From JAUXEH01 sp965602945 (GTDB taxonomy: Bacteria > Acidobacteriota > Aminicenantia > Aminicenantales > Aminicenantaceae), in contig CBFDBC010000073.1 in NCBI GenBank assembly GCA_965602945.1, positions 1-14,674 on the forward strand: DNA of 14,674 bases, in the 5' to 3' direction. Below are positions 7,150 through 13,568 of the stretch, in pieces. The notes beneath the pieces are model-generated. The model was not told where the DNA came from. It saw only the letters and a program-made list of their open reading frames with translations, and did no database searches. Positions within the stretch are counted from its first letter, which is position 1; every line of letters starts with the position of its first letter. The position numbers and the translations under genes were made by a program.

Positions 7150-8604
7150 ATGTCATCTGAACTGACCGAGCTCAACCCGAGCGCTCTCTGGAAACACTTC
7201 GAAGAATTTTTGAAAATCCCGCATGGGTCCGGAAACGAAACAGCCCTGGGAGATTACATCATTACGGTGGCGGAGAAAAACAACCTCGAGTGGAAGCGGG
7301 ACGATGTGGGGAACATCGTGGTTTCTAAAAAGGCTTCCCCGGGAATGGAAGACGCAATCGGCGTCATCCTCCAGGGGCATCTCGACATGGTATGCGAGAA
7401 GAATTCGGATGTTGACTTTGATTTTTCTCGAGATCACATACAAACCGAGATCGTCGAAGACTGGGTTCAGGCGAAAGGGACAACGCTGGGTGCCGACAAC
7501 GGCATCGGCAATGGAGCAGCCCTGGCCATCCTGGAAGACGAAACACTGACACATCCGCCGCTGGAATGCCTGTTTACCGTCGAAGAGGAGACCGGATTGA
7601 CGGGTGCCACCTCCATAAAGCCGGACTTCCTGAAAGGCAAACGACTCCTCAACCTGGACAGCGAAGATGAGGGAGAATTCACCATCGGATGCGCCGGTGG
7701 CGCGGATTCATTGATCAGCCTGCCTCTGGAGAAGGAAGCAGCCGGACCCGGCGGGGCCTATACTCTGAAGGTCTTCGGCCTCCAGGGCGGGCACTCAGGT
7801 GTAGACATAGATCTGGGCCGGGGTAATGCCATAAAACTCCTGGCGCGAGTACTCTGGGAAACCCGCAGAGAGATCCCTTTCCGCCTGGCTGCGCTCGATG
7901 GCGGGAACCTGCGCAATGCGATCCCCAGGGAAGCATTGGCAACGCTTTGGCTCGATGCCTCGCAGCACGATGCCCTCGCAGATGCCGTAAACACGGCCTT
8001 TGCCGGCATCAAGGACGAGTACAAAGTCGTGGATCCCGACGCAGCGATCAGCCTGGACCCTTCGGATGATGAGCCTCAATCGGTCCTGACCCAAGAATCA
8101 CAGAAAAAACTGGTAGAATTTTTGTTCGTACTTCCCCACGGCGTCACCGCCATGCACCCGGAGATGAAGGGGCTCGTGGAGACATCGACCAACCTGGCCG
8201 TCATACACACTCAGGAGAACAAAGCTGAGATCATCTGCAGCACACGCAGTTCCATCGCCACAGCGCTCGAAGGCACCCGTGGCGTTCTGGCAGCGTTGAG
8301 CAGCCTGACCGGAGCGGACATCAACCTCGAGGAAGGATATCCCGGCTGGAAACCCAACCTGCAGTCCCCCCTGCTCCAGATCCTGAAGGATGTCTACCAG
8401 GATGAGTTCGGAAAGGAGGCCCATATCGCCGCCATCCATGCCGGCCTGGAATGCGGCATCATCGGTGAGAAATACGAGGGAATGGACATGATCTCCTTCG
8501 GGCCGACAATTAAGTTCCCCCACTCCCCCAGCGAAAAGGTCAACATCCCTTCGGTGGAAATATTCTGGACCTTTCTGACCAGGCTGTTGGCAGAGCTCAA
8601 GTAG
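7150..8604 (+). CDS. pepD: Aminoacyl-histidine dipeptidase PepD (M20 family)
   Basis: This 484-residue cytoplasmic zinc dipeptidase closely follows E. coli PepD in length and motif order. The N-terminus (SELTELNPSALWKHFEEF) matches the family start, which with the GGGAGG ribosome site fixes the start at 7150. Metal and catalytic residues are all visible: H77 and D79 in GHLDMV, D116 in TTLGADNGIG, the acid pair in TVEEETG (E145-E147), D170 in NLDSEDEGE, and H458 in FPHSPSE. The dimerisation or lid domain lies between about 185 and 380 (GLQGGHSG, then GGNLRNAIPREA). The enzyme cleaves Xaa-His and other unusual dipeptides. With ftcD just upstream, a role in freeing histidine for catabolism or general peptide use is reasonable, but it has its own regulatory region and need not share the operon. 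No signal peptide is present. Confidence 0.96.
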   Translation: MSSELTELNPSALWKHFEEFLKIPHGSGNETALGDYIITVAEKNNLEWKRDDVGNIVVSKKASPGMEDAIGVILQGHLDMVCEKNSDVDFDFSRDHIQTEIVEDWVQAKGTTLGADNGIGNGAALAILEDETLTHPPLECLFTVEEETGLTGATSIKPDFLKGKRLLNLDSEDEGEFTIGCAGGADSLISLPLEKEAAGPGGAYTLKVFGLQGGHSGVDIDLGRGNAIKLLARVLWETRREIPFRLAALDGGNLRNAIPREALATLWLDASQHDALADAVNTAFAGIKDEYKVVDPDAAISLDPSDDEPQSVLTQESQKKLVEFLFVLPHGVTAMHPEMKGLVETSTNLAVIHTQENKAEIICSTRSSIATALEGTRGVLAALSSLTGADINLEEGYPGWKPNLQSPLLQILKDVYQDEFGKEAHIAAIHAGLECGIIGEKYEGMDMISFGPTIKFPHSPSEKVNIPSVEIFWTFLTRLLAELK

Positions 8605-8625
8605 TCCGATTGGATGACCGGGTCT

Positions 8626-8641
8626 CCCGTCACTTCACGGG
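8626..8641. terminator. Possible short hairpin between convergent pepD and response regulator genes
   Basis: CCCGT (8626-8630) pairs with ACGGG (8637-8641) across a 6-base loop, followed on the plus strand by CTCTTTAA. The two genes converge with only 25 bases between them, and the hairpin overlaps the response regulator stop codon. It could weakly end pepD transcription. The stem is short and the T run is interrupted, so support is limited. Confidence 0.25.
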
Positions 8642-9325
8642 CTCTTTAATGAACCTGTAGCCCACTCCGTGGGCCGTCAGCAGGTGCAGGGGTCGGGATG
8701 GATTCTGCTCGATCTTCTTTCTCAAGCTGTGGATAAAGGTATCCACCGTGCGTGTGACCGGAAACTTGTCGTATCCCCAGACCTCGTTTAGGATGGTGTC
8801 ACGTGTCACGACGCCCCCCTCGTTCTGGATGAGGAGATGAAGCAGCCCGAATTCTTTGGCTGTAAGGGAGAGTTCTTCTGCTCCTTTGAAGGCGGCCTGT
8901 TTCTTGAAGTCGAGCCGGACGTCCCCGAAAGTGTACTCCTCCAGCTCCGGAAGGGGCAGCTGCGAACGCCTCAGGACCGCCTTGATACGGGCCAGAAGCT
9001 CTCGAGTTCCGAAGGGTTTCGTGATGTAATCATCCCCGCCCAGCTCAAGGCCCAGCACCTTGTCGATCTCTTCCTTTTTTTCTCCGGTCATGAAGATCAC
9101 GGGTGTCAGGACACCGTCTCCCCGCAGCCGCTGACAGATTTCGAGCCCCGTCATATTGGGCAGCATCAGGTCCAGGAGGATCAGATCAAATGCGTCCCTG
9201 CCGGCCAGGAGATAGCCTTCGTCTCCACTCCCGGCATGGACCGTTTCGTAATTCTCCACTTCCAGGGCTGTCTTCAGCGTCTCAGCCAGGGCCAGGTCAT
9301 CTTCGACCATCAAGATTCGTTTCAT
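8630..9325 (-). CDS. OmpR/PhoB-type response regulator
   Basis: This 231-residue cytoplasmic transcription factor has an N-terminal receiver domain (1-118) with the acidic pair D9/D10, the phosphate-accepting D52 (LLDLMLPNMTG), T80 and K103 (TKPF), all intact. A winged-helix DNA-binding domain follows (about 130-228) with the usual LSLTAKEFGLLHLL and TVDTFIHSLRKKIE segments and a final GVGYRF. The start overlaps the stop of the kinase gene as ATGA on the minus strand, so the kinase comes first and the two are translationally coupled. The kinase at 9322-11742 is the obvious partner. Target genes are not evident. Candidate operators in this window show 5-base or 6-base inverted arms, not the direct repeats usual for this family, so they are not assigned to it. 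Confidence 0.95.
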   Translation of the reverse strand: MKRILMVEDDLALAETLKTALEVENYETVHAGSGDEGYLLAGRDAFDLILLDLMLPNMTGLEICQRLRGDGVLTPVIFMTGEKKEEIDKVLGLELGGDDYITKPFGTRELLARIKAVLRRSQLPLPELEEYTFGDVRLDFKKQAAFKGAEELSLTAKEFGLLHLLIQNEGGVVTRDTILNEVWGYDKFPVTRTVDTFIHSLRKKIEQNPSRPLHLLTAHGVGYRFIKEPVK

Positions 9326-11742
9326 GATCTTATAAACTCCAGTGTGAATTTGCTGCCCTTGCCGGGCTCACTCTCCACGCTTATGCAGCCACCGTGGGCG
9401 TCCATGATGTGCTTCACGATCTTCAGTCCGATCCCTACTCCGGAGGGATTCTCCCGGGCGGCCGATTCCCCCCGGAAGAATCCTTCGAATATGTCCCGCC
9501 TGTCCCCAGCCGGGATGCCTATCCCCCAGTCTTCGACTGAGAGCTCGACCCCGCGGCCCTTTTCATCCAGACGAATCTGGATCTCCCGGCGCTCCCCGGA
9601 ATATTTGACAGCATTGTCGATCAGGTTCATCAAAGCCTGCTTGGCGGCATCCCGGTCCAGCACCAGGATGACGGGATGAGGCGGCACGTCCAGATCGCAT
9701 GTGACTTTTTCTTTCTGCAAACGGTGTTCGTAGAAGGCCATCGTTTCTTTGACGACCTCGGCCAGATCGGATTCCTCCATGTTGTAGGACTTGACATCAC
9801 GCTCGATCTTGCCTGAGTCGAGGATGTTGTAGAGAAAATGCGACAGCCGGGTGCATTCCTCCGACATCAGCTGCAGCAGCTCCCCCCTTTTTTCTCTGTC
9901 CATGACCCGCTTGTCCTGCAGAAGATCCGTTAGGCTGCGCAGCGTGCTCATAGGCGTGCGCAGCTCATGTGACACAGCGGAGATGAACTCGGTTTTGAGC
10001 CTGTTCAGCTCGTCGAATTTCTGTTTTTCCGCCCTCTCATACAAGACCTCCTCCTGGAGACGGATCCGCTCCAGGTTGACCCCCAGCTCCTGGGATAGCG
10101 TCATAAGGAGTGCTATGTCATCCCCACCGAACCGCCCCCCCGATTTTTTCGGGCCCAGGGCCAAAAATCCGCGCAGGAGAGGGAGCGTGAACGCGATGGG
10201 AAAGATCAGGTCCCAGCCCTGCTCTGCAAGCATCGCATCATGGGAAAAATCGATCTGCTCCCGAGTGCTGAGGGCCTTAATCCGTCCGAGCGGCAGGGAC
10301 TTTCCCTCCTCGGCCGGTGCGGCCGCCGACAGCCTCGCTTCTTCTCCATGCACCAGGAAGAGACCCCTTTCTTTCTCGCCGACAACCTGGATGTGCATGC
10401 CGATACGCGAGAGCGGCAGGACACGGGTCACCATCTGTATCAGGGAATCCACCAACCGATGAGGATCGATCTCCCGGGAGGCCCGCTCTGCAAAAGCCTG
10501 GACGGACTTCTGGTAATCGTAGGCAACCCGGAAGAACGATTTGTCAACGAAATCCTGGATCTTCTTCCGGGCCGGGTGGAAGGCCAGGGCGGCCCCGAAG
10601 GCAGCCAGTGCGGAGACAACCGTATCGGTGACCTCGAAAAGATGGGATAACATCCCCTGGAGCAGCCGGACCAGGAATATGTAGATGGCCACGATAAAGA
10701 TCGTGAGGATGGAATACACCAGGCTGCGGTTGATGACGAACTCGATGTCCAGGAGCCGGTGGCGGATTATGGCGATCGCGGCGCCGACCAGGGCCAGGGG
10801 AGAAAACGCCATGGCCGCCTCCATGGTAAGGAGCTCGGGGAGCGTGAGTATCTTTGGCAGAAGGTAAAACAACACAAACGGTCCCAATCCGGGAGACAGG
10901 CCGTAGAGGAGCCATTTGATGCGAGCCTTGTCCTCCTCCAGCTGCGCCCGCCTGAACTGCAGGAGGAGGATGACCACCGATACCAGGAGGCAGATTAAGA
11001 CATAGATCTGGAAGTAATAAATAACATCCGCATACACACGGTAATCTTCGATGGAACGTGTCAGGCTCGAATAAATGAACAAGACCTCAAGGACCAGTAT
11101 GAAAGGGATCGCGCCCATATAGAGCAAACCTGAGCGCCTTCGGGGACGGTCCGACGTGAAATTCAGAGAAAAATGCAGCAGGATTGTCGGGGCCAGGGCG
11201 TAACAGATATGGAACAGGACTCCCGGGATAAACGAGGCCCAGGTTTGATCAAGACAGTGAAACCCACCCGTGAGGACCACGGCGCCTGCGAAGATCAAGA
11301 TAAGCCAAAAGAGGATCCGGGCCCTCACGTCTTCCCTCTTCATCACAAAGACAGCGAAACCTATCAACGCGGATAAAGCCAAAACGACCAGGTGGATGTA
11401 GGCAAACGGATGCACTGTGAAATATTCGATGAGCGGGAAAGCCCGCGAAAGCTCAGTATCCTCCCCCCCCTTTATCTCGAGCAGGACCGTGTCGCCTACA
11501 CGTTTGCCGCTGATTTTCCGTGAGAGGACGAATTCCAGCTCGATCTTCTTTTCGATGGAGACTCCGTCCAGCATGATTTGGTCGCGTTCGGATTCCAGGG
11601 CACTTTCCACCAGCTCCAGGGCATCCGGAGGGATCGAGGTCCCCCCGTTCAGGAGCAGGAAACCGTAGACACTGACCAGCACGAGCAGAATCCCGGCTGC
11701 GAGCTGTAGCAAAAAATGCGATTTCTTCACACAACCACCCAC
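9322..11742 (-). CDS. Polytopic membrane sensor histidine kinase with PDZ-like and GAF-like segments
   Basis: This is an 806-residue inner-membrane kinase. After a first membrane span (about 11-31) comes an extracytoplasmic stretch (35-108) that looks like part of a PDZ domain (LDGVSIEKKIELEFVLS, GDTVLLEIKG). Eight or nine more hydrophobic spans follow between about 112 and 390, ComP-like in layout. A GAF-like region covers about 410-560 and a short coiled coil 560-585. The kinase core has the phosphorylated H592 in SHELRTP, the N box NLIDNAVKYS (706-715), G1 DWGIGIP (738-744) and G2 SGVGIGL (767-773), all intact. It is co-transcribed with the response regulator through an ATGA overlap. The start is a GTG. 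A second in-frame GTG at 11730 gives a cleaner signal-like start and has a GGTGG ribosome-like site, so the true protein may be four residues shorter. A TATAGT at 11751-11756 might be a -10, but no -35 is visible. The ligand is unknown. Confidence 0.93.
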   Translation of the reverse strand: MGGCVKKSHFLLQLAAGILLVLVSVYGFLLLNGGTSIPPDALELVESALESERDQIMLDGVSIEKKIELEFVLSRKISGKRVGDTVLLEIKGGEDTELSRAFPLIEYFTVHPFAYIHLVVLALSALIGFAVFVMKREDVRARILFWLILIFAGAVVLTGGFHCLDQTWASFIPGVLFHICYALAPTILLHFSLNFTSDRPRRRSGLLYMGAIPFILVLEVLFIYSSLTRSIEDYRVYADVIYYFQIYVLICLLVSVVILLLQFRRAQLEEDKARIKWLLYGLSPGLGPFVLFYLLPKILTLPELLTMEAAMAFSPLALVGAAIAIIRHRLLDIEFVINRSLVYSILTIFIVAIYIFLVRLLQGMLSHLFEVTDTVVSALAAFGAALAFHPARKKIQDFVDKSFFRVAYDYQKSVQAFAERASREIDPHRLVDSLIQMVTRVLPLSRIGMHIQVVGEKERGLFLVHGEEARLSAAAPAEEGKSLPLGRIKALSTREQIDFSHDAMLAEQGWDLIFPIAFTLPLLRGFLALGPKKSGGRFGGDDIALLMTLSQELGVNLERIRLQEEVLYERAEKQKFDELNRLKTEFISAVSHELRTPMSTLRSLTDLLQDKRVMDREKRGELLQLMSEECTRLSHFLYNILDSGKIERDVKSYNMEESDLAEVVKETMAFYEHRLQKEKVTCDLDVPPHPVILVLDRDAAKQALMNLIDNAVKYSGERREIQIRLDEKGRGVELSVEDWGIGIPAGDRRDIFEGFFRGESAARENPSGVGIGLKIVKHIMDAHGGCISVESEPGKGSKFTLEFIRS

Positions 11743-11806
11743 TTATTCATACTATATCACACCCTGCCTGCAGCCCTCATTTTTTTTTGTCGCGGTCCGT
11801 CCCCTG

Positions 11807-12382
11807 CTAATCTTCCAGGGGAATCCTGTTCAGCCGGTCCCTCAGGCCCCTTGCGTCTCCCACAAGCTTGCCCAGCTCCTGCCAGAAATCACGACCGTGG
11901 TTTTTAATCCGTGTGTGCACCAACTCGTGCAGGATCACATAGTCGCGCAGCATCCCCGGCAGGGAGGCCAGCATGAGGTTGAGGTTGATGTTGTTTTTTC
12001 CCGAACAGCTCCCCCAGCGCGTCTTCTGGCGGCGTATAAATACTCGGTTGAACGAGAATCCATAGAGCCGGGCCAGCTCCTCAACCCTGCTGCGCAGCAT
12101 TTTCCGGGCTTCCGCTTCAGGGAGCGGAACCTTGAGAGGCTCATCGATCGATCCTTCCGCCTCCCACCGCCGCATCCGTTCCAGGTGTTTCAGGATCCAG
12201 CCGCGCTTCTGCCGAACGAATGCCTCTGCCTGAGCCATTGATACACCACGCGGCACGGCCACACGGATCCGGCCCGGGAGCCTCACCGATACGCTCACAC
12301 GACGGGCACGGGAGCTGGAGACGAAACATACATCCCCCACTCCGTCGATAGTCTTGATCCGTGGGCTGCTAGAATTTATCAC
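11807..12382 (-). CDS. YgjP-type zinc metallopeptidase (SprT-like, DUF45 family)
   Basis: This is a cytoplasmic protein of about 191 residues when started at GTG 12382. The N-terminal part has the family's Arg/Ser-rich strand pattern (SSSRARRVSVSVRLPGRIRVAVPRGV). The C-terminal part has the RWGSCS signature (about 122-127), then the zinc site HELVH (152-156) and the third histidine in NHGRDFW (H162), with E153 as catalytic base. An intact gluzincin-like active site is thus predicted; natural substrates of this family are poorly known. The frame stays open upstream to an ATG at 12511, but that extra stretch is proline/tryptophan-rich, unlike the family, and lies wholly within the XRE-peptidase gene. 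GTG 12382 places the family domain near the N-terminus and gives a 14-base overlap with that gene. No Shine-Dalgarno sequence is seen, so coupling to the upstream gene is likely. A GTG at residue 58 of the longer frame would be too late. Confidence 0.82.
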   Translation of the reverse strand: MINSSSPRIKTIDGVGDVCFVSSSRARRVSVSVRLPGRIRVAVPRGVSMAQAEAFVRQKRGWILKHLERMRRWEAEGSIDEPLKVPLPEAEARKMLRSRVEELARLYGFSFNRVFIRRQKTRWGSCSGKNNINLNLMLASLPGMLRDYVILHELVHTRIKNHGRDFWQELGKLVGDARGLRDRLNRIPLED

Positions 12383-13409
12383 GCGCGGTTTTTTGAAAGG
12401 CGGAGACTCCCAGGATCTTGTAGCGTTCCGAAGAGACCAGCTTTGTCCGGGACCGGGGAGGCACCTCTTCGGCACCCACTTCCCCAAAAAGAGAGCGTTC
12501 GAAGGCCGCATGGTCGATGCTGCGGTATTCGGAATACCGGTGAGGCGGAATGAGCTCGTGTTTCTGGAGTATATCGAGCATATGAGCGGTTTTTATCCCA
12601 AAATACCGCTTCAGGAATATCACGTCCTCGAAATGGAGGCTGCGGGAATGCAGTTCCTTACGGACAACATGCTTCAGCTTCCGCGGCGGGACCAGAAATT
12701 CAAACGCGAACTGCTGCGCGAATTTCTCCCTGGGATGGTACAGGGGCAGGTATTCATCGATGAAAACATCCGGATTGTCCAGAATCGGTCCGGCAAAACG
12801 GTCTTTCAGGTAGTGGGCATATTCGTGGGCCGCCACGATAGACTGATCTCCCAGCGGCAGGATCGCGTCTAAAAGGGCAAAACCGGCCTGCTCTGCCTCG
12901 TAGAACACGAAGATACCGGCAATCTGGGCCGCTTCGGGCATGGCTTGACGCAGGATCCTCAGCCCGTTGAACTCGAGCAGCGTAAATATGTTTCGTATGG
13001 GCTCATCTCCCAGGCCGAGCCGCTTTCGTTCCTCCTGTGCCATACGTTCAGCCGAAGCGCTTTGGTAGAACGGAGCCGGTTCTGCACGGCGCTGAGTCAA
13101 CTCCTCGACACGGAGGTAGTCCTCACAATAGCGCTGGAAGCGCCGGACCATCGTCTGAGCCTCCTTGCTGAGCTTCTTTTCCCTGCCCAGGACCTGAAAA
13201 TCTCCCTCCGGATCCTGTAAGAAGTATCCGATGTCTTTCTTCAGGAAACCGGACAATCTCCTGAGTGAATCCAGGCTGGGCGTCCGCTTTCCGATCTCGA
13301 GCAGCGAGATGAACTCGCTGGACAGCCCCACAGACTTGGAGAGTTCCTCCTGAGTGAGCCCCAGGTTTTCCCTTGCCCTACGTAGCTTCGCTCCCAGTTT
13401 TCCCGGCAT
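12369..13409 (-). CDS. XRE-family regulator fused to an ImmA/IrrE-type (M78) metallopeptidase
   Basis: This 346-residue cytoplasmic protein starts with an XRE helix-turn-helix (about 6-62; LGLTQEELSKSVGLSSEFIS then LEIGKRTPSLDSLRRLS). After a linker comes a peptidase domain (about 120-275) with the zinc motif HEYAH (195-199) and the downstream helix EKFAQQFAFEFLVPP (228-242) carrying the expected acidic ligand, probably E228. Residues 285-346 are a basic, low-complexity tail. In ImmR/ImmA and DdrO/IrrE systems a separate peptidase cleaves the XRE repressor; here both are in one chain, an arrangement known in many genomes and likely to sense stress. The peptidase site looks intact. Start: AGGGGA ribosome site (13415-13420) 5 bases before ATG 13409. 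It has a strong promoter with an operator-like repeat in its spacer, which suggests self-repression. It is the likely first gene of the minus-strand operon. Confidence 0.94.
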   Translation of the reverse strand: MPGKLGAKLRRARENLGLTQEELSKSVGLSSEFISLLEIGKRTPSLDSLRRLSGFLKKDIGYFLQDPEGDFQVLGREKKLSKEAQTMVRRFQRYCEDYLRVEELTQRRAEPAPFYQSASAERMAQEERKRLGLGDEPIRNIFTLLEFNGLRILRQAMPEAAQIAGIFVFYEAEQAGFALLDAILPLGDQSIVAAHEYAHYLKDRFAGPILDNPDVFIDEYLPLYHPREKFAQQFAFEFLVPPRKLKHVVRKELHSRSLHFEDVIFLKRYFGIKTAHMLDILQKHELIPPHRYSEYRSIDHAAFERSLFGEVGAEEVPPRSRTKLVSSERYKILGVSAFQKTARDKF

Positions 13410-13417
13410 GACGTTCC

Positions 13418-13432
13418 CCTAGGTGGACTAGG
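13418..13432. repeat. Inverted repeat CCTAG-GTGGA-CTAGG in the XRE-peptidase leader
   Basis: Five-base perfect arms flank a 5-base centre. On the minus-strand mRNA this would be a small hairpin near the 5' end. Its downstream arm touches the AGGGGA ribosome site (13415-13420), so it could modestly hinder translation. It could also be a DNA site with the same 5-5-5 geometry as the nearby operators but a different sequence. Confidence 0.3.
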
Positions 13433-13435
13433 CTT

Positions 13436-13464
13436 CTTATAACTCCTGGTTATCAATATGTCAA
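13436..13464 (-). promoter_or_regulatory. Strong sigma70-type promoter for the XRE-peptidase operon
   Basis: On the minus strand a perfect TTGACA (13459-13464) and TATAAG (13436-13441) are 17 bases apart. Transcription would start about 20 bases before the ATG at 13409. The spacer and the -10 edge are occupied by the ATAAC-N5-GTTAT repeat, the classic position for a repressor site. Confidence 0.75.
13439..13453. promoter_or_regulatory. Operator-like site 1: ATAAC-TCCTG-GTTAT
   Basis: A perfect 5-base inverted repeat with a 5-base centre lies within the -35/-10 spacer of the XRE-peptidase promoter and overlaps its -10. A binding protein here would block polymerase. The XRE protein encoded directly downstream is the natural candidate. 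Confidence 0.6.
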
Positions 13465-13479
13465 GAATACGGCATTCAT

Positions 13480-13494
13480 ATGACCCACGGTTAT
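13480..13494. promoter_or_regulatory. Operator-like site 2: ATGAC-CCACG-GTTAT
   Basis: This near-copy of site 1 has one arm identical (GTTAT), the other one base different, the same 5-base centre length and the same orientation. It begins 41 bases from the start of site 1, about four DNA turns, so proteins on the two sites would face the same side. It lies between the two divergent -35 elements, 14 bases before the TTGACT of the PAS-GGDEF promoter. Confidence 0.55.
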
Positions 13495-13508
13495 AAAAGG
13501 CACCTTCA

Positions 13509-13538
13509 TTGACTTGAGAGAAATCAGTCGGATATAAT
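13509..13538 (+). promoter_or_regulatory. Sigma70-type promoter for the PAS-GGDEF-like gene
   Basis: TTGACT (13509-13514) and a perfect TATAAT (13533-13538) are 18 bases apart. Transcription would start near 13545, inside the 18-base palindrome, leaving a leader of about 24 bases without a visible Shine-Dalgarno sequence. Confidence 0.72.
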
Positions 13539-13541
13539 GGC

Positions 13542-13559
13542 TTTGAAAATATTTTCAAA
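13542..13559. repeat. Perfect 18-base palindrome TTTGAAAATATTTTCAAA
   Basis: The two 9-base halves are exact reverse complements with no spacer. The palindrome covers the predicted transcription start of the PAS-GGDEF-like gene and ends 9 bases before its ATG. Its sequence differs from the ATAAC/GTTAT operators, so a second regulator may act here. AT-rich palindromes can also occur by chance, but this length and position make an operator plausible. Confidence 0.5.
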
Positions 13560-13568
13560 ACGAACAAG

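Noticed and set aside
11780..11788. Run of nine T bases between the YgjP-type and kinase genes
   Set aside because: On the minus strand, where the genes lie, this is a run of A, so it cannot be the U tract of a terminator for them. No plus-strand gene precedes it and no stable hairpin is adjacent.
12383..12511. N-terminal extension of the YgjP-type protein to an ATG at 12511
   Set aside because: The extra 43 residues do not resemble the family and are a shadow of the XRE-peptidase coding sequence in another frame.
12354..12872. Plus-strand open frame opposite the XRE-peptidase gene
   Set aside because: It is antisense to a protein with intact HEYAH and conserved helices, and its own translation shows no family features.
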